A DNA stretch of 64,000 nt, taken from Alopecurus myosuroides (lineage: Eukaryota; Streptophyta; Magnoliopsida; Poales; Poaceae). The translations under genes were made by a program, and so were the position numbers. Location: positions 30,181,523 to 30,245,522 of the forward strand of contig CM054061.1 in the NCBI GenBank assembly GCA_028641055.1, in the 5' to 3' direction. Below, piece after piece: positions 12,651 to 25,417 of the stretch. The stretch's first letter is position 1. Every line of letters starts with the position of its first letter. The notes beneath the pieces were generated by a model. That model made no database searches. It worked only from the letters and a program-made list of their open reading frames with translations, and was not told the origin of the DNA.

Positions 12651-14273
12651 TAAAAGAATCTCGTCCCGAGATTCGCAGGAAAGCGAAAAGAGGGTATGGT
12701 CAAAACAACAATGTTAGATCATTTGTTTACAAAAACACGTGCTGGTGGTTGGTAACATTAAACACGGGTGCTTCCCCCCTGGATTAATCTTACCAAAATC
12801 CACCGGCAGGTTAGTTTTCCAAAGGTCTGGGTGCCTTGTTCTAAACCTCGAACTTATTGCTCCCTAAAGCCATGCTATCAAACTAGGGGTTATCCTTCAG
12901 ACAAAAATCTACTTGTTTCCATTCTAATAATATTATCATACCGCTATATCTCCTATGGGGCATAAACTCTCTCATCAAGATATATATCAATCAATCCGAC
13001 ATCCACCAATATTTTCTTAAGCATGAGCTTTCCATTGCTCATGTCCTAAACTCCAGGAAATCCACCATCTCCTCTTAATCTAATATCATCAAGCCTCAAA
13101 TCATTTGTCTCCCTCAAAAGTATTTCATCAAGATCATATTGCTAAGGCTAAAACATCGAATTCAACAAGCATATACCACTTTGTGCTACTTCTATAAATC
13201 CTTTCAAAATCTCCAAACTCACATCTCATGATTAAAGCCAAAATCATTTTCCTCAAATAATCTCAATAGAGCGTGACAAGCTCCGAGAATATATCACCAA
13301 GAATAATAATCTATTAAAATCCAAAAATCTTACTTTTATATCCACCAACTTATCCCTATATTAAATCCAATATTCCTCCAATACATTTTTAATCAAAATA
13401 TAATATCTATCCCAATCCAACATGATCTTTTTACTACAACCAGCCTTTCTGCTAAAATCCAGGATAAGAATGACCTAGGCAAACCATTATCATCATCATC
13501 CCAATATCACAAATAATTCTGAACACATTAGTCCTAATCAATCCAATCTCCTTATATATAAAGTGCTTCCTAAAATCCAATAGTTTCCACCAATCTTTCT
13601 AAACCTCAAACCATTCCTTCAAGGATACAAATTTTAGTTACCGATAACTTCCAAAGTTTTTGGGGTCCACAACTGGTTAGCCCCAGGTAATATGTACTAT
13701 AATTCAACTCAACTATTTTTCATGCAATCCTCAATCTCTCGCTCCTAAGCTAAACCTCAAGTGCGTCTCCATAGTCTCATAGTCTAAAATCTGTTTCCTC
13801 CAGAATCTATATGAGAGATCTTATTTCCTAGCAAAAATCATAGCTCACCAATCCAATATTTTTTTCCAACCTTTCATCTTTCTTTCAAACAACTATAGAA
13901 CATCCTAGGGCACCTTTCTCTTTGGTTTTGAAAAAGTTGGCTAGAATTTTTTTTAACTCGTGTTAGGTGTTAAGCTAAAGTTAGATGAAGTTACGTTAGT
14001 ATTATAATTTTTAAAGATACTATTTCTAGTCCGATGTGACACTTCTAGTGTTCCATTTATGTCGGATTTCTCAGGGTACGAAGTCAAACACAACTATAGG
14101 GGTCACAGGTTTGGTTCGAAAAAGTACCATTAACTATGGCATGAGTCGCAGGTGCTTCTGCAACGTCATCTTGGTCTCGGGTTCCACTCATCAAACTCTC
14201 TCGCTTCTCATATGTTGGAATCAGGGTCTCTTGGGTTTTCATCAGGACAAGCTAGATCTTAAATCCTCTCGGA
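12651..14273 (-). other. LARD internal region without recognisable genes
   Basis: This 1.6 kb between the polypurine tract and the gag relic is AT-rich and full of stops in all frames. A plus-strand open frame at 14036-14392 overlaps the antisense of the gag zinc knuckle and has no protein-like features. No pol domain was seen on either strand. Confidence 0.6.
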
Positions 14274-15390
14274 ACAATCACGAGCGAAATGTCTGGCCTT
14301 TCCACAAATATAAATCTCTGGTTTTGGGCCTGAAATTCACACGCTTCCTTGGAGGTTGTCACATCGCAGGAAAAACACTGCGAGTCACATAAGAACTAGG
14401 TTCTTATGGTGTCACTATCTTCCTTTTGCGATTCTCACTAGCAGGCATTGGTGTTCTCTCATAGGGACAGTATTATTCTGAGCATTAGCAATGCTAAGCC
14501 GAGTAAAGTACTGTAGGGCAACAAGGGTGGCATAAGGCGAGAGCAGACAAAAGGTGATTTTGTTTTGAAAACTTGTGAAACATACCGGCTCATAACAGAG
14601 ATGAGAACGGTAGGTAACACAACAACAAAAAACAAGCATCTAAGAAGCAATCATAATCAAAGACTAACATACACATGAAACAGAGTCTCACAAGCATAAC
14701 ATAAACTTTAAGGTTCACATGGCAATAGCATAAGGCTTACACACATCTAGCACACACATAGCTCTTAACAGAGTTCACAACACAAACACAACAAACAAGC
14801 GTCTGGGTGGAGATAACCCAACCCCTAGCATCCTGCGGCAGTCCTAAGTGCTCGAGGGAGTACGTAGCTGTTCCTCCAACTCTTCAACTCTTGTCTTGCT
14901 AGTTGCAAGCTGAAACTGAAGGTCTCTCACTTGTGCACGAATATGGAAACCAACAAACCTCATGGTCTTCCCTTGTGCCACGAGACGGCGCTCGGTAGAA
15001 GAGGAAACTCTCAGGTCTTTGGTCAGCTGGAAGATCTCTCTTCCCTGGTTATCGAACTCTCCTCTGAGCCTGTCAAGGGAAAACTGGGTGTTGTACAGCT
15101 GTCCCTCTATGTGCTGGAAGTGACGAGCAAACACAAAGTCTTCAGTGACATCTATGGGCTTGTCAAGTGATCTCTGGGGTCGACGGTGCTAGCAAAGGAG
15201 CACGACTGGTACAGACCACCAACCAGGACAATTCTCGTCCGTTATGGTGAGTCTGAGATCCCTTCAACTCAAGTAATGGGCGACCGATAAGACGAGTCAT
15301 CTTGATCAAATCCTCCTCAAAGCGGCGGTAGCAAGGTGCATGCGTACCTAACAGGAAGGATTCGGTGAAGAAAACTGCCATATATACCAT
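14274..15390 (-). pseudogene. Gag-like relic of the LARD with a degenerate CCHC knuckle
   Basis: Downstream of the primer site on the minus strand, 15390-15163 and 15134-14844 are two open stretches of about 75 and 96 residues. The second is strongly coiled-coil (repeated L/E/Q heptads such as RVEELEEQL), as in the N-terminal part of retrotransposon gag proteins. Further on, 14312-14274 encodes YICGKARHFARDC, which fits the zinc knuckle spacing C-x2-C-x4-H-x4-C except that the first cysteine is tyrosine. Stops separate the parts, so no full Gag can be made. The knuckle motif is convincing; the assignment of the two upstream open stretches is inference. Confidence 0.55.
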
Positions 15391-15605
15391 ATGTTTAGGT
15401 ATAATTTAAGTTGGATAACAGTGTGCAAAGTTTTAAGATGCTCAAAGGTAACTTAGTATAAGTAGAGTTTTTCAAAAACACTAAGGGGATGGAATATGTA
15501 AAATATTTTGGTAAACAGTCATCTTAGTGATCTAATTTTGTTTACTTTTATTGTCAGAGTACTAGCTAACGTCCATGCTAACTAAGGTCTCCTAAGGTCA
15601 GGATA

Positions 15606-15617
15606 GCTCTGATACCA
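15606..15617 (-). other. Primer-binding site of the LARD (initiator tRNA-Met type)
   Basis: The minus strand reads TGGTATCAGAGC, complementary to the 3' end of plant initiator tRNA-Met. It lies four bases inside the 5' LTR boundary at 15622. This primes minus-strand DNA synthesis in most plant LTR elements. Confidence 0.9.
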
Positions 15618-15621
15618 ACTC

Positions 15622-18600
15622 TGTAAGGTCCCCCAGAACCACTGTTCAAGGATACCTCCGATATGCATAAATTCACGATCCCAGATCACACCAGTCGTGA
15701 ACAACATATCAAGTTGGTACACAGATACAATATCCATTACACGATTGCATAAACACTTACAAAAGAGACATGGTCACATGACCAAGTATACACAACTGCC
15801 ATGCAGGGCAAACACACAACACACACAGCGTAAAACTAAACACACACAAACGTAGTAGAGCCCAAGTCATGCCTTAACCTACAGGCTGCTGACCGAGAGA
15901 CGATCCTAGTTCGCGAAGGCATCAGCGTAGTACTCCTCCTTGTAGATCTCCTTCTGAGACTCCTTATCGATGTCTGGCAAGTAAATACCAGGGACGAAAC
16001 CAATATGAGACACCCATCATGTAGCTTACCAAAATGCAAGAATGCTTATATGGTGTAGTAGGTAGGCTATACATAGGGTTCACTATCAATGATATATGAA
16101 AGACATATCGTAGTTGATTTTGAAAATCTCTGTATCTTTGTTGAAGAAGATACTTCAAAAGAAAATAATATAGTTTTCTTTCTCTTGTAGATAACACATG
16201 TACAAGAGGTTTTGTAAAACTTTGTTAAAAGAAACTTTTCTCTTTGTAAAACTTCTTTGAATTCAACTTCCAGTTTTTGTTTAGAAAAGAAAGGTTTTTT
16301 TTGCAAAACTTTTTATAAAACAACTTCTGGCTTTTCATCAATGGTACCTCCACGATAAAAAAATTCCTCCTTTCAGTACTTCATAAGTCCAACACTTTTT
16401 TGAAAACTCCTTTTTGAAAACATTGAAACAATGCTAGCTACATGGCCATTCAACTGTCCATATCCGAGGACGCAGCTATTCCGAATAGTTTTACTCTGCA
16501 GAAGTGTACACATTCCACCATATCCAGTAAATCCGCCGTGAACAACCGCAGACTGTAACAACAGTATGTGAACATCACATAACTAATCCTAACCATCCAC
16601 TATGGTCAAGCTAGTATATGACTATCTCTTCAGTTGGGTATAATCTCCCCGGCACCAGGTCCCACCCCGCCACGGCAGGAAACCCAACTGTCGCATCCGG
16701 AGGAAAAATTAATTCACACTCTACATGCCTCGTGTTGTGATTTGACGGCATTTCGGTTCGAGGTAAAATCACATCCCTTATAGAAAATTGAGATAGAACA
16801 CACACTAACAAGAACAAACTTCAAGTTAAGCCCCGTGCCCATGTTGGGGTAAAGTGGCAGTACGGTAAAGGTTGTCCGTCGAAGACTAGTTTATGTGTCA
16901 TTTTTGAAAACACGTTTTTCCCAAAAATGACCACTTCAACAATCCTCCGGTGAGTAAGTCTTCGCCTTCCCACCGGGTTTTCCATAAAGCCTTTGTTTTG
17001 CAAAAACATATTTTTAGGATTTCCATTAGGGACTTATATCTTTGGTGGTAATAAATACCATATGGTGGCTATGGGCATGGTAACACCAAGTATCAACTAT
17101 TGGCATAGTAATGATATATATATATACTATTAATAGTAGTAATAGTCACTCAAAAAAAGAGTTTTTGGTAACCAAAGTTCTGTAAAACTTTTCAGAAGTA
17201 AAACATGCATGATAGGTAATGGTAAGTGTAGTAACAGCAAGCATCAGGATGGCTTGCCTTAAAACTCTTAGTGTCCCTGGCCTTGAAGTAGCTTGAACTT
17301 GACACACAGCTCCACAACAGCTGCTTCTTCTCCTTCGTTTTCTAACGTCGTAAAAGAATAAAGGCACACACTCAGAACTAAATGATAAACAAAATAACAA
17401 GGCAGCACATAGATCAAGCAAACTTATACTTAACGCAATCACTCAAAAATTACCGATAAAACAACCTCATAGAACTCTAAGGGTACAAACTGTCGTCAGA
17501 CAAACATATGGTTGAGAAAGCATATACAAAATCTTACATACCATTCATGGAGTGGTGTACCACTCTCATAATAGGAAATCCAAGAAGCTAAAAATATAGC
17601 TTGTGGGCACAAAAGGTGAGACTACTAAAATAATAACAATCAATCAAAGGAATGCCCATGGCAGTGGGTATTATCAACGCACAAGTAATCATCACCAAAC
17701 AAGTTCATGATTAAACTAATGCATAGATAACAAGATACTAATAAACACAACAACAACACTAGCACAACCATAACATAAGTACAATACACATGCTAAGGTA
17801 AATACTCATACAATTTCCAAACAGCAAGCAAACATACTACAGATGAGTAGGCTAGTTATAGACTAGGCTAATGTATACTCAAAGTTATGGAATCCATCAA
17901 TCATGAAAATAAAAAAAACAAACCAGTAGCTCTACCAATGGAAACAAGTCATAAAATATAATCTAAAACACAATCATCACAAAAGATAATGCTTCTTACT
18001 AATAATAACATAAAAACAGGAGTGCACTAATAGCATACTAGTACGAAAATCTACACAAGCATGTTATAAGAAATAATTATATTCTACAACTAATAGCAAC
18101 AAGCACTCCACAAGTCATGCTATAATAACAGAAGTAAAAACATCCTAAACATGCTAGAATAAATCATACCCTTATAAAATAAAATAAAATAATACTAGAG
18201 CAACTCATAATATCTAGTAATGACACTAGTTCATCACTAGAGAAGAAAACAATGTTACAAGGATGCATGATACTAAACAAGAAACTAATGAACCTGAATA
18301 CCTTCTAACAGCACACACCTTACACATGCTAGTAAGCAATACAATAAAATAATTCTATGAGGACATCTTCTAGGCAAACATCAATCCAATATAATAATGC
18401 GTGCTTTTCTAATTAATTAAATAGCAAGAAATCCAAGTATAAACTATGCAACCAGTAGCTATGCACTCAACACAAGATTATCTAAACACTTACAAAAATC
18501 CAAACACTCAATGAAAATCATTCACAAATAATTCATCAATCACTAGGAAAACTTCCTATTAGCACACAACATTCAAAATACCAACCATAGTGAAACACTT

Positions 18601-21576
18601 CTTAACATGATAACCCTAAGCGAATATTATGTTAACAAATGAACCACACTTAATAATACTAGGATTGACAAATAAAACAAAACAACTCACTTACATAAGT
18701 GAAATGACAACCAATTTCCTTGGTGGAAAATACTAGACAAACATATAGTAATGCATGCTATTTTCACACAGGTTTATGGTTGGGGATTTGCATCCCTAAC
18801 CAAAATGAAATGGGACCAGTGGGTTATGGGCCCACTAATACCAAGAAATTTAGAGGTAACAAAGCCTCTGGTCACACATGACAAGATTAGTATAACAAAG
18901 CTATCAATACAAGGCTAGTCATACTAGTGAAAACAATACTAGTGAAAACAAATAATAAATGTTACACATGCTTTGCCATAAGATAACATGCAAGTTAACA
19001 GAGATAATAGAATCAAAATAAAAGTACCGAAATGGTACTGGACTCTACCCAAGCACAAGACAACTTAGGTAAAACAAATCTACCAAGATTGGTTCACACA
19101 AAAATAAAATAATAAAACTAGAAAACAAACAAATGCTATTTCTATAACCAAATGATTTTCAATCATGCACACACTTTATATGGTAGTTATATAGCAAGAA
19201 AAAAATCTAATAACAAGAGGTAACACTTCTATACATGCTAGTAACAAAGATCCACTCAATCAAACATTTTAATTCAAACAAATACACATATAAATAAGAA
19301 AACTAAAATGTGTTGTTTCTAGTTTTGCTCACCAAAAATAATCTAGGGCTCCAAGAATTATTCCAAGATAGGATTAGATAGATCTAGTCATAAGAAAACT
19401 CATACAATTGTATTTACTTCAAAAATAATTTTTAAACTCATTCTAAAAATCCTAGAAAAGCCTACTGGACTTTTACCAAAATGGATGGCATTTCCATTTG
19501 GTGACTCACATTTATGTGAGGACAAGTACTATGGATATATCTATTCATAGGATACTCAAAACAATTTTATTTTACAAAAATAGATACAGATCCAAGAAGT
19601 TATGCCAAAATCATTTTCACAGACACTCTGCAGCAAAACAGATATTGCGACAAAAATATAAGTCAAAACTTAGATCTACCAAGCTCATATGGTTAAGAAA
19701 ACATATTAATAGTGTCGTGATTTTTGGTTGGTTTTATTTTGCACGAAAACTAATTTTAACTGAGCCAAAGCAAACACCTAAATTCTGTGACAGATTTAAA
19801 AGAATAAAAAAAAATGTACGCGGGCTGGCTTTCCTCAGGCGCGGCCCAACTAGGCGCCAGGCACGGCCCAAGTGCACGACGCAAGCGCGGAATGCGCGGG
19901 AAGCGGCGCGTTTAAGCGCGGCCGTTGATCAAAGGATCGACGGTCCGTCGCGTCTCTTCCTCATATCCTCTCTTCACTCTCTCACCCGACCGGCGGGAAG
20001 AAAAAGCAGGATGGCGGCTCACCGTGGGGGCTCGGCGAGGGGTGGCGCGGGCTTGGGGGAGATGCAGGGGTGTGGTGGGGTTCGAGGGGCGTCGAGTTTG
20101 GCAGCATCCATGGCCTTAGGTGGCGGCGCGCGACCGGGCGCCCGCGGCGGCAAAATGGACGGCGGCGGAGCCTCTGCAAGCAAGAGGTAAAAGGAGCATG
20201 CCAGGGAGGGTCTATGATCCACGGGGAATGCAACGGAGGTGAGGAAGGGAGGAGGGAGGGCTTGGATGAGGTGCTCCACCTCGGGCTCGGGGTCGGTGGC
20301 CGGCGACGACTTTGGAGCTTGTGGAGCTCACAAGGGATAGCTCAAGGCTTCTCTTTGATTGAGGAGGGTGTGGCAGTCTGAGAGAGGGTGGTGGCGCAAG
20401 GGGCATGGCTGGGGTGGCTTATAGCCATGGTTTTTGGTCAAGTGGCAAAAATGCCCTCGGGTTGATGCCAATGGTTGGCATTGGGGTGATCTAGGGGTTT
20501 TCGGTCATTTCCAAACATGGCTTAGGTGCCAAGGGACAAGACCAACCAGGGGGAAGTCAAAGGTGACCCTTGGTCTGAGGAAAGATCAATGTCATGGTTT
20601 CAAGGGTCAAGGCATGGTGACCCATACCATGCCACCTCATCTTGTCTCTTCCCTTTTCTCTCAATTGCACACTCTCTCCACAAAATATCTAGAAGCAAAG
20701 AGAGAGGTTCCTGGTCGAGTACACATACTAGTCAACACATTGGAAAAAGTCACACTTCAAAACTTGCAAGAAAAGGCAAAGAAAAAAGCTGTCCAAAATC
20801 GTATCTGTCACTGTTTGAAAATTCAATTAACACTAACAGTGAAATGAGCAAAAAGTTTGGGTTTTTTTCAGAGAACAAATGGATTCCAATTTTTGTTTTC
20901 CAAGTTGGAACTTGTTAAAAAATGTTGTAAACTTTCAGAAACATCTTTTGGAAAAACAATTGAAATAGTTTAAAGCCATGAAAACATAGTGGGAAAAGGT
21001 GTACTTTCTGTTTTTCTCTGTTTTCTAAAAATACAACTTTCTGCCTTATTTTTCTTCCACAAAAACAACATGCAAAATATTGTTTTTCTTATTTCAAATA
21101 TCAATCCAAGCTTATGGATTTGTAGTCCATATATCAAGGAACAAACAAAAGTCAAGAAAACCTAAAATAACATTTTATATCCTAGGGAAAACAAAGGTGG
21201 AAAACAGGTACTTGGCTATATTTCCAGGGAATATTTTCTATAGAAAACTTAAAAGAAAACTTCCATAAATCATTTTGAAATTTTGTTTTATTTGATCCAA
21301 CAAGGCTAAAAGTTTATTTGAAGATGAAATAAAGAATGATCCAAGTCTTGGAATAACAACCACTCAAATAACATCAGGGAAAACATCAGGAAAAATAATA
21401 GAATTGTTTTCAGGAAAAGTTTGTGATGGTTTTACAAATGGAATAAAACTTGCATTGCACAATGTGGTAAAGATCATAAACACATGTTGGTTAAAACAAG
21501 CATGTTAAAAATTTGTTGTCCCTAATTTTTGTGTCCTTGAACAACAGTATAAGGCTCCAAAAACTGGGGTGTGACA
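15622..21576 (-). repeat. 5' LTR of the LARD-like element (5,955 bp)
   Basis: Partner of 6705-12637 with the same TGTAAGG...GTGACA ends. On the minus strand the first 1.15 kb (21576 to about 20420) precedes a TATA-like motif, so U3 would be short and R-U5 unusually long, about 4.8 kb. The GC-rich block at 19810-20400 follows the TATA motif and contains repeated small ORFs (for example 20019-20279, minus) of proline-rich composition. I see no gene in them. Confidence 0.9.
20418..20423 (-). promoter_or_regulatory. Possible TATA box in the right LTR of the LARD
   Basis: The minus strand reads GGCTATAAGCC, matched at 11440-11445 in the other LTR. It is the best core-promoter candidate for this element, followed by a GC-rich leader. 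Confidence 0.45.
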
Positions 21577-21581
21577 AGACC

Positions 21582-24162
21582 CACCGGAAGCATAGTCCTC
21601 CAAGAGATCATTGACTAGATTTAGGACCCGAGGAGGGTCCCTTCATGTTAGAAACAAGGGTATTTGGAACCCAAATGGTATAGTCAATGTAACCCTCAAT
21701 TGGAACAACATATTTAGCTTGCACAACACCATAATAATCAACATATAAGAAATGGTGTGGATTGTTAGTTCCCGCGGAGATGCTGCGAGTAGTGTTGTCC
21801 CCCATGACACTAATACTAGAAGAAACATTGCTTGCTTGTGAGGGCGTGCTATGAGTAGTGTTGTCCCTAATGACAATACCCCTCGAAGCACCATTTTTGG
21901 CCTTCTTCTTGTTCTTCTTCTTGGCAACATAGCCAAGACCTTGCTTGCCCACTTGTGGCCTTGGAGCACTCAATTGTGGTCTAGAAACAACCACATGAGG
22001 GCTAGGGGTAATCACTTGTGGGGTCAAAGTCACAACCTTCTCAACTTGAGGGCCTTTTCCCTTAAGTCTTTCTAGCTCATCCTTCAACCTAGCATTTTCC
22101 TCAATAATATTTGCATGATCACAAGAATAAGTAGAGGTGCTAGGGTTGTTAAGTTGATTAAGTTGAGTTTGAAGTTGTTCATGCAACTCTTTGAGGGATG
22201 AGTGTTGGCTCTCCAAAGCTTTGTGAGCCTTGGTTAGCTTTTCAAACTCCTCAGTTAGTTTACCATTACCAACACGAAACTCAACCTCATCCTTTTTAGC
22301 CTTTTTATATTTAGCAATTGCAAGGTTATGTTCCTTAGTGATATTAGATACAAGTTCATTATGTGTTTCTTCAATAGATTCAAGTTCCTCCTCAAGAGAA
22401 ACTCTACCAGCATGCTCTTCCTCAAGAGTCATAGAGTGGGATGCAATTTCATATGCATCCCTTCTTTCAACCTCACCTTTCTTCTCAAGAGCTTCATGGG
22501 CCTCTCCCAATTGGCTCATGAGATTGTCGAACTACTTCTTGGTCTCCCCTTGTATGTTATACATAAAACGTTCCAAAGAGAGCATTTCATCTTCTACTCT
22601 AAGACTAACATCATTTTCTAGTTCACTTCGGGTCTTAGAGTTGGGAGAAGGTGGTACCTCCGAGGCCTTAGCCATGAAGCACTTGGCATTTGGGTGAGGA
22701 TGATTTTCATTGGGGGATTCAAAGATAGATGAAGACGATGGAGTAGAAGCAATAGCAAGAGCGGCCACTTCACTTGTGGTTTCTTCTTCTTCATCACTCC
22801 CGGAATCATACTCCTCTTGAGTCACTAGCACAAACTTGGTGGGAGACTTCTTGTTGAAAGCTTTTTTCTTGAAATGAGGTTTCTTGTACTCAACTTGTCC
22901 TTGTGAATGAGCTTGCCACTATGGAGTTATCTATTTTCATAGGGACACTCCGCAATGAAGTGGTGATTATGTTGACAATTGAAGAAAGACCTCACACATT
23001 GAGTCCCATCATTGACATAGCGAGACTTGGTCTTCTCCTCAACATATGCCTTGGCCTTGGGAGGATTCCTCCAAAACTTTTGCACGGTGAGAGCAATGAT
23101 ATCCTTGAGCAGGGGATCATATTCTTTATCCTTCAATGGAGCCAACACCTCATGGCCTTCTTCTTCATACTCAACCTCTCTTGACACAACCTTGGCCTTC
23201 AAAGAAACCGATGCCCCTTTGTGCATTACTATGGCCCTAGCACAGTTGTCAAGAGCATTCTTGGTTTGCACTTGATAGGAGCACATCTCTTGCATAACTT
23301 GGGTTGAGGTCAAAGAATAAAATTCATCTCTTCCTTGAACGCTCAAATGGCATGAGAGAAATCATGTACTTCCTCTTGATCCAAGCATCATCAATGTACT
23401 TGGCACCAACATTGGAGAACGCGGTTGTAAGAGTCTTGCGCATTCGGTACATGTCTTCATGGTTCTCTCCATCATGCATATAGAACCCTTCGACCTCATT
23501 GGTCAAGGCATCATACCTATTCCTTTGCATGCTCTCATTGCCCACAAACATGACGACAAGAGCGTCACATGTTTTCTTGGCGGTGGAATATTGTTGAAGA
23601 TGCGTCATGTGATTAGGACCCACGGCTTGTTGAAGAATAGACAAGACGGTGTAGTTGAGTTGACAATCTACGTCTTCTCTTCTTGTCAAGTTCTTGGGGG
23701 TCATGAGGCTTGTATCCATCACGAGTGACTCTCCAGAGTTCTATACAAAAAGAGTTCAAGTGAGTCTCCATGTAATATTGCCATTCACGAAAAGAAAAGG
23801 CATCAATTTTAGGTGGATCTCCCCTAGGGATTATATGAGGATGTGGGACGGGAGGATCGGGAGAATAACGTCCTTTGATGGAGTGATATTCTTCATCTTC
23901 TTCTGTACCCTTTTTGGTGGAGTTTTCAGCGGAAGCATCTTTAGGTGGTGCACCATCTACCCTTTCTTGGCGCCCTCCAGAATTTCGTTCAGAGGAGATG
24001 AGCCGTGACCTCCGGTCCTTTGGCTTTCAAGAGTTGCATCAAGAATTGACGCAACTCATCTATTTTGGTGTCTATGGATGAGGTCAATGATTTTTTCCAC
24101 TCATTGAGATCATTCATAGATACAGGCGCCACGGAACCTTCGGTATCCGTCTCATCAACCAT
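21582..24162 (-). pseudogene. Sirevirus-like gag with coiled coil and CCHC knuckle, frameshifted
   Basis: The start codon at 24162-24160 lies about 45 bases after the primer-binding site. The first 60 or so residues are open (24162 to about 23990), then the frame shifts. The next part (about 23900-23324) has the typical copia gag core. It is followed by 23346-22927 with a CCHC knuckle (CQHNHHFIAEC), and by 22831-22532 and 22519-21608, a long Glu/Lys-rich coiled coil with a basic KKKNKKK patch. At least three frame breaks or stops separate the blocks. The final segment leads toward the protease, which continues beyond the LARD insertion at 6699. Coiled-coil extension of gag is characteristic of Sireviruses. 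It is not a host coiled-coil gene. Confidence 0.8.
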
Positions 24163-24205
24163 ACTTAAACTCTTAGGTGGTTAAGATCGATAGAAGAGCC
24201 GAGAG

Positions 24206-24217
24206 GCTCTGATACCA
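24206..24217 (-). other. Primer-binding site of the copia element
   Basis: The minus strand reads TGGTATCAGAGC, two bases after the LTR end at 24220. It is complementary to initiator tRNA-Met and marks the start of the internal region. Confidence 0.9.
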
Positions 24218-24907
24218 ATTGAAACTAAAGTATGGGCACCTAGAGGGGGGTGAATAGGTGCTACAACCAATTTTAATTTTTCTTTCACAATTAGGCTTGA
24301 CACAAAGGTAAATTATCTAGATGATGAAACTACGGTGAATTTACCTATATGACAAGGACAAGCACAATAACAATACAAGCAAGAGTAAAGAGGGAATGGA
24401 ACAAGGTAACCGATATGAAGCACACAGAGACACGATGTATTCCCTAGTTTCTCCTTGTTCAGGGAGTACGTCTCGTTGGAGGGGTGTGAGCTCGCCACGA
24501 AGGCCTACTCAACGCCACAAAGGCCTCACCCTATTCTCCGATGAACCCCGCCACAAAGGCCTAGTCCACCTTCCACTATTGATCCCCTTTGAGGCGGGAA
24601 TCGAATCCTTTAGAAACAAGCTTGGGGCACACACCCACAATCAAATTGGGGGCTACCAATCACCAGCAAGTGAAGCAATGGAGGCTAGGTTCTCCACAAG
24701 GAAACCCTAGACGAGATCCCTCTAGAATATGAGGGGGAAATGAAGATCGGCTCGGTGAAGATGTAGATCGGGGTCTTCTCCTTCAATTCTCCAAGTATCA
24801 ACGAGTTTGGGTGGAGGGATTGGGAGAAATCTAACTTTTCGAGGCTCAATATATGTTTGTCTTCAATGCTGGTTCGAGAAACCTTTTGGAGAAGAAGGGG
24901 ATGGGGG

Positions 24908-24915
24908 TATTTATA
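24908..24915 (-). promoter_or_regulatory. TATA box of the copia LTR
   Basis: The minus strand reads GGCTATAAATACCCCC, a textbook plant TATA context. It divides the LTR into about 650 bp of U3 and about 690 bp of R-U5. The palindromic repeat cluster at 24957-25417 lies directly upstream. Confidence 0.6.
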
Positions 24916-24956
24916 GCCCCCTCCCCAAACTAGCCGTTTGACCCTTTTTCGTGCCT

Positions 24957-25417
24957 AGCAGTACTACCACTGGGGTCAGCGGTACTACCGCTGCCTGGTA
25001 ACGTCAGCAGTACTACAGCAACCCAGAGACAAGGTACGGGCGGTACCACCGTAGAAGTACCATGGTACTCCAGCAGCGGTACTACCGAGAGTGCCCACCG
25101 GTACTAACGCTGGCCACTTCTTCGAAAGAAAACGAAGTGGCTGGCGGTAGTACTAGGGCACTACCGCTCTAGTACCGTAAACATTATTATGAGCAAAATC
25201 TCGCTGGTGGTACTTTGACTGGTACTGCCAGCGTTACTACCGTCTGGCACGGCTTTGCTCCTAACCAAGTTAATCATAGAGGTACTACCAAACCAGTACC
25301 GCTGGATGCAGTAGCCAAATTTACTCTGTCGGTACTTCTGGCGGTACTGGGCGCGGTACTACCGCTTGCTGTGCAAAGCGGTACTACCGCTGGGGCGCCC
25401 GGTACTACCGCTAGATC
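24957..25417. repeat. Cluster of palindromic GCGGTACTACCGC-type motifs in U3
   Basis: Over about 460 bp the motif GCGGTACTACCGC and close variants (cggtagtac, ggtactaccg, agtaccgct) occur many times in both orientations, at irregular spacing. The motif is self-complementary around GGTACC-like cores. It is confined to the inferred U3 region just upstream of the TATA box. Function is unknown; candidates are protein-binding sites for the element's transcription or small foldback structures. Confidence 0.75.

Larger units (their letters stand above)
6705..21576 (-). mobile_element. LARD-like non-autonomous LTR retrotransposon, complete, with 5-bp TSD
   Basis: Two long direct repeats (6705-12637 and 15622-21576) flank a 2,984-bp internal region. 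Each starts TGTAAGGTCCCCCAG and ends CTGGGGTGTGACA, a good TG...CA inverted pair. The same five bases, AGACC, occur directly outside both ends (6700-6704 and 21577-21581). The minus strand is the sense strand: the complement of a TGGTATCAGAGC primer site lies next to the right LTR, and the complement of a purine tract next to the left LTR. No protease, reverse transcriptase or integrase is encoded; only a gag-like relic is present. Very long LTRs with a short non-pol interior match the large retrotransposon derivatives described in Triticeae (for example Sukkula). I infer that its enzymes came from another element. Confidence 0.92.

Noticed and set aside
14036..14392. 118-residue plus ORF in the LARD interior
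   Set aside because: The opposite strand carries the gag zinc knuckle in the element's sense direction; the plus ORF has no domain.
21608..22519. Long minus-strand coiled-coil ORF as a host structural protein
   Set aside because: It lies between a CCHC knuckle and the protease on the same strand within a copia element, so it is the coiled-coil part of gag.
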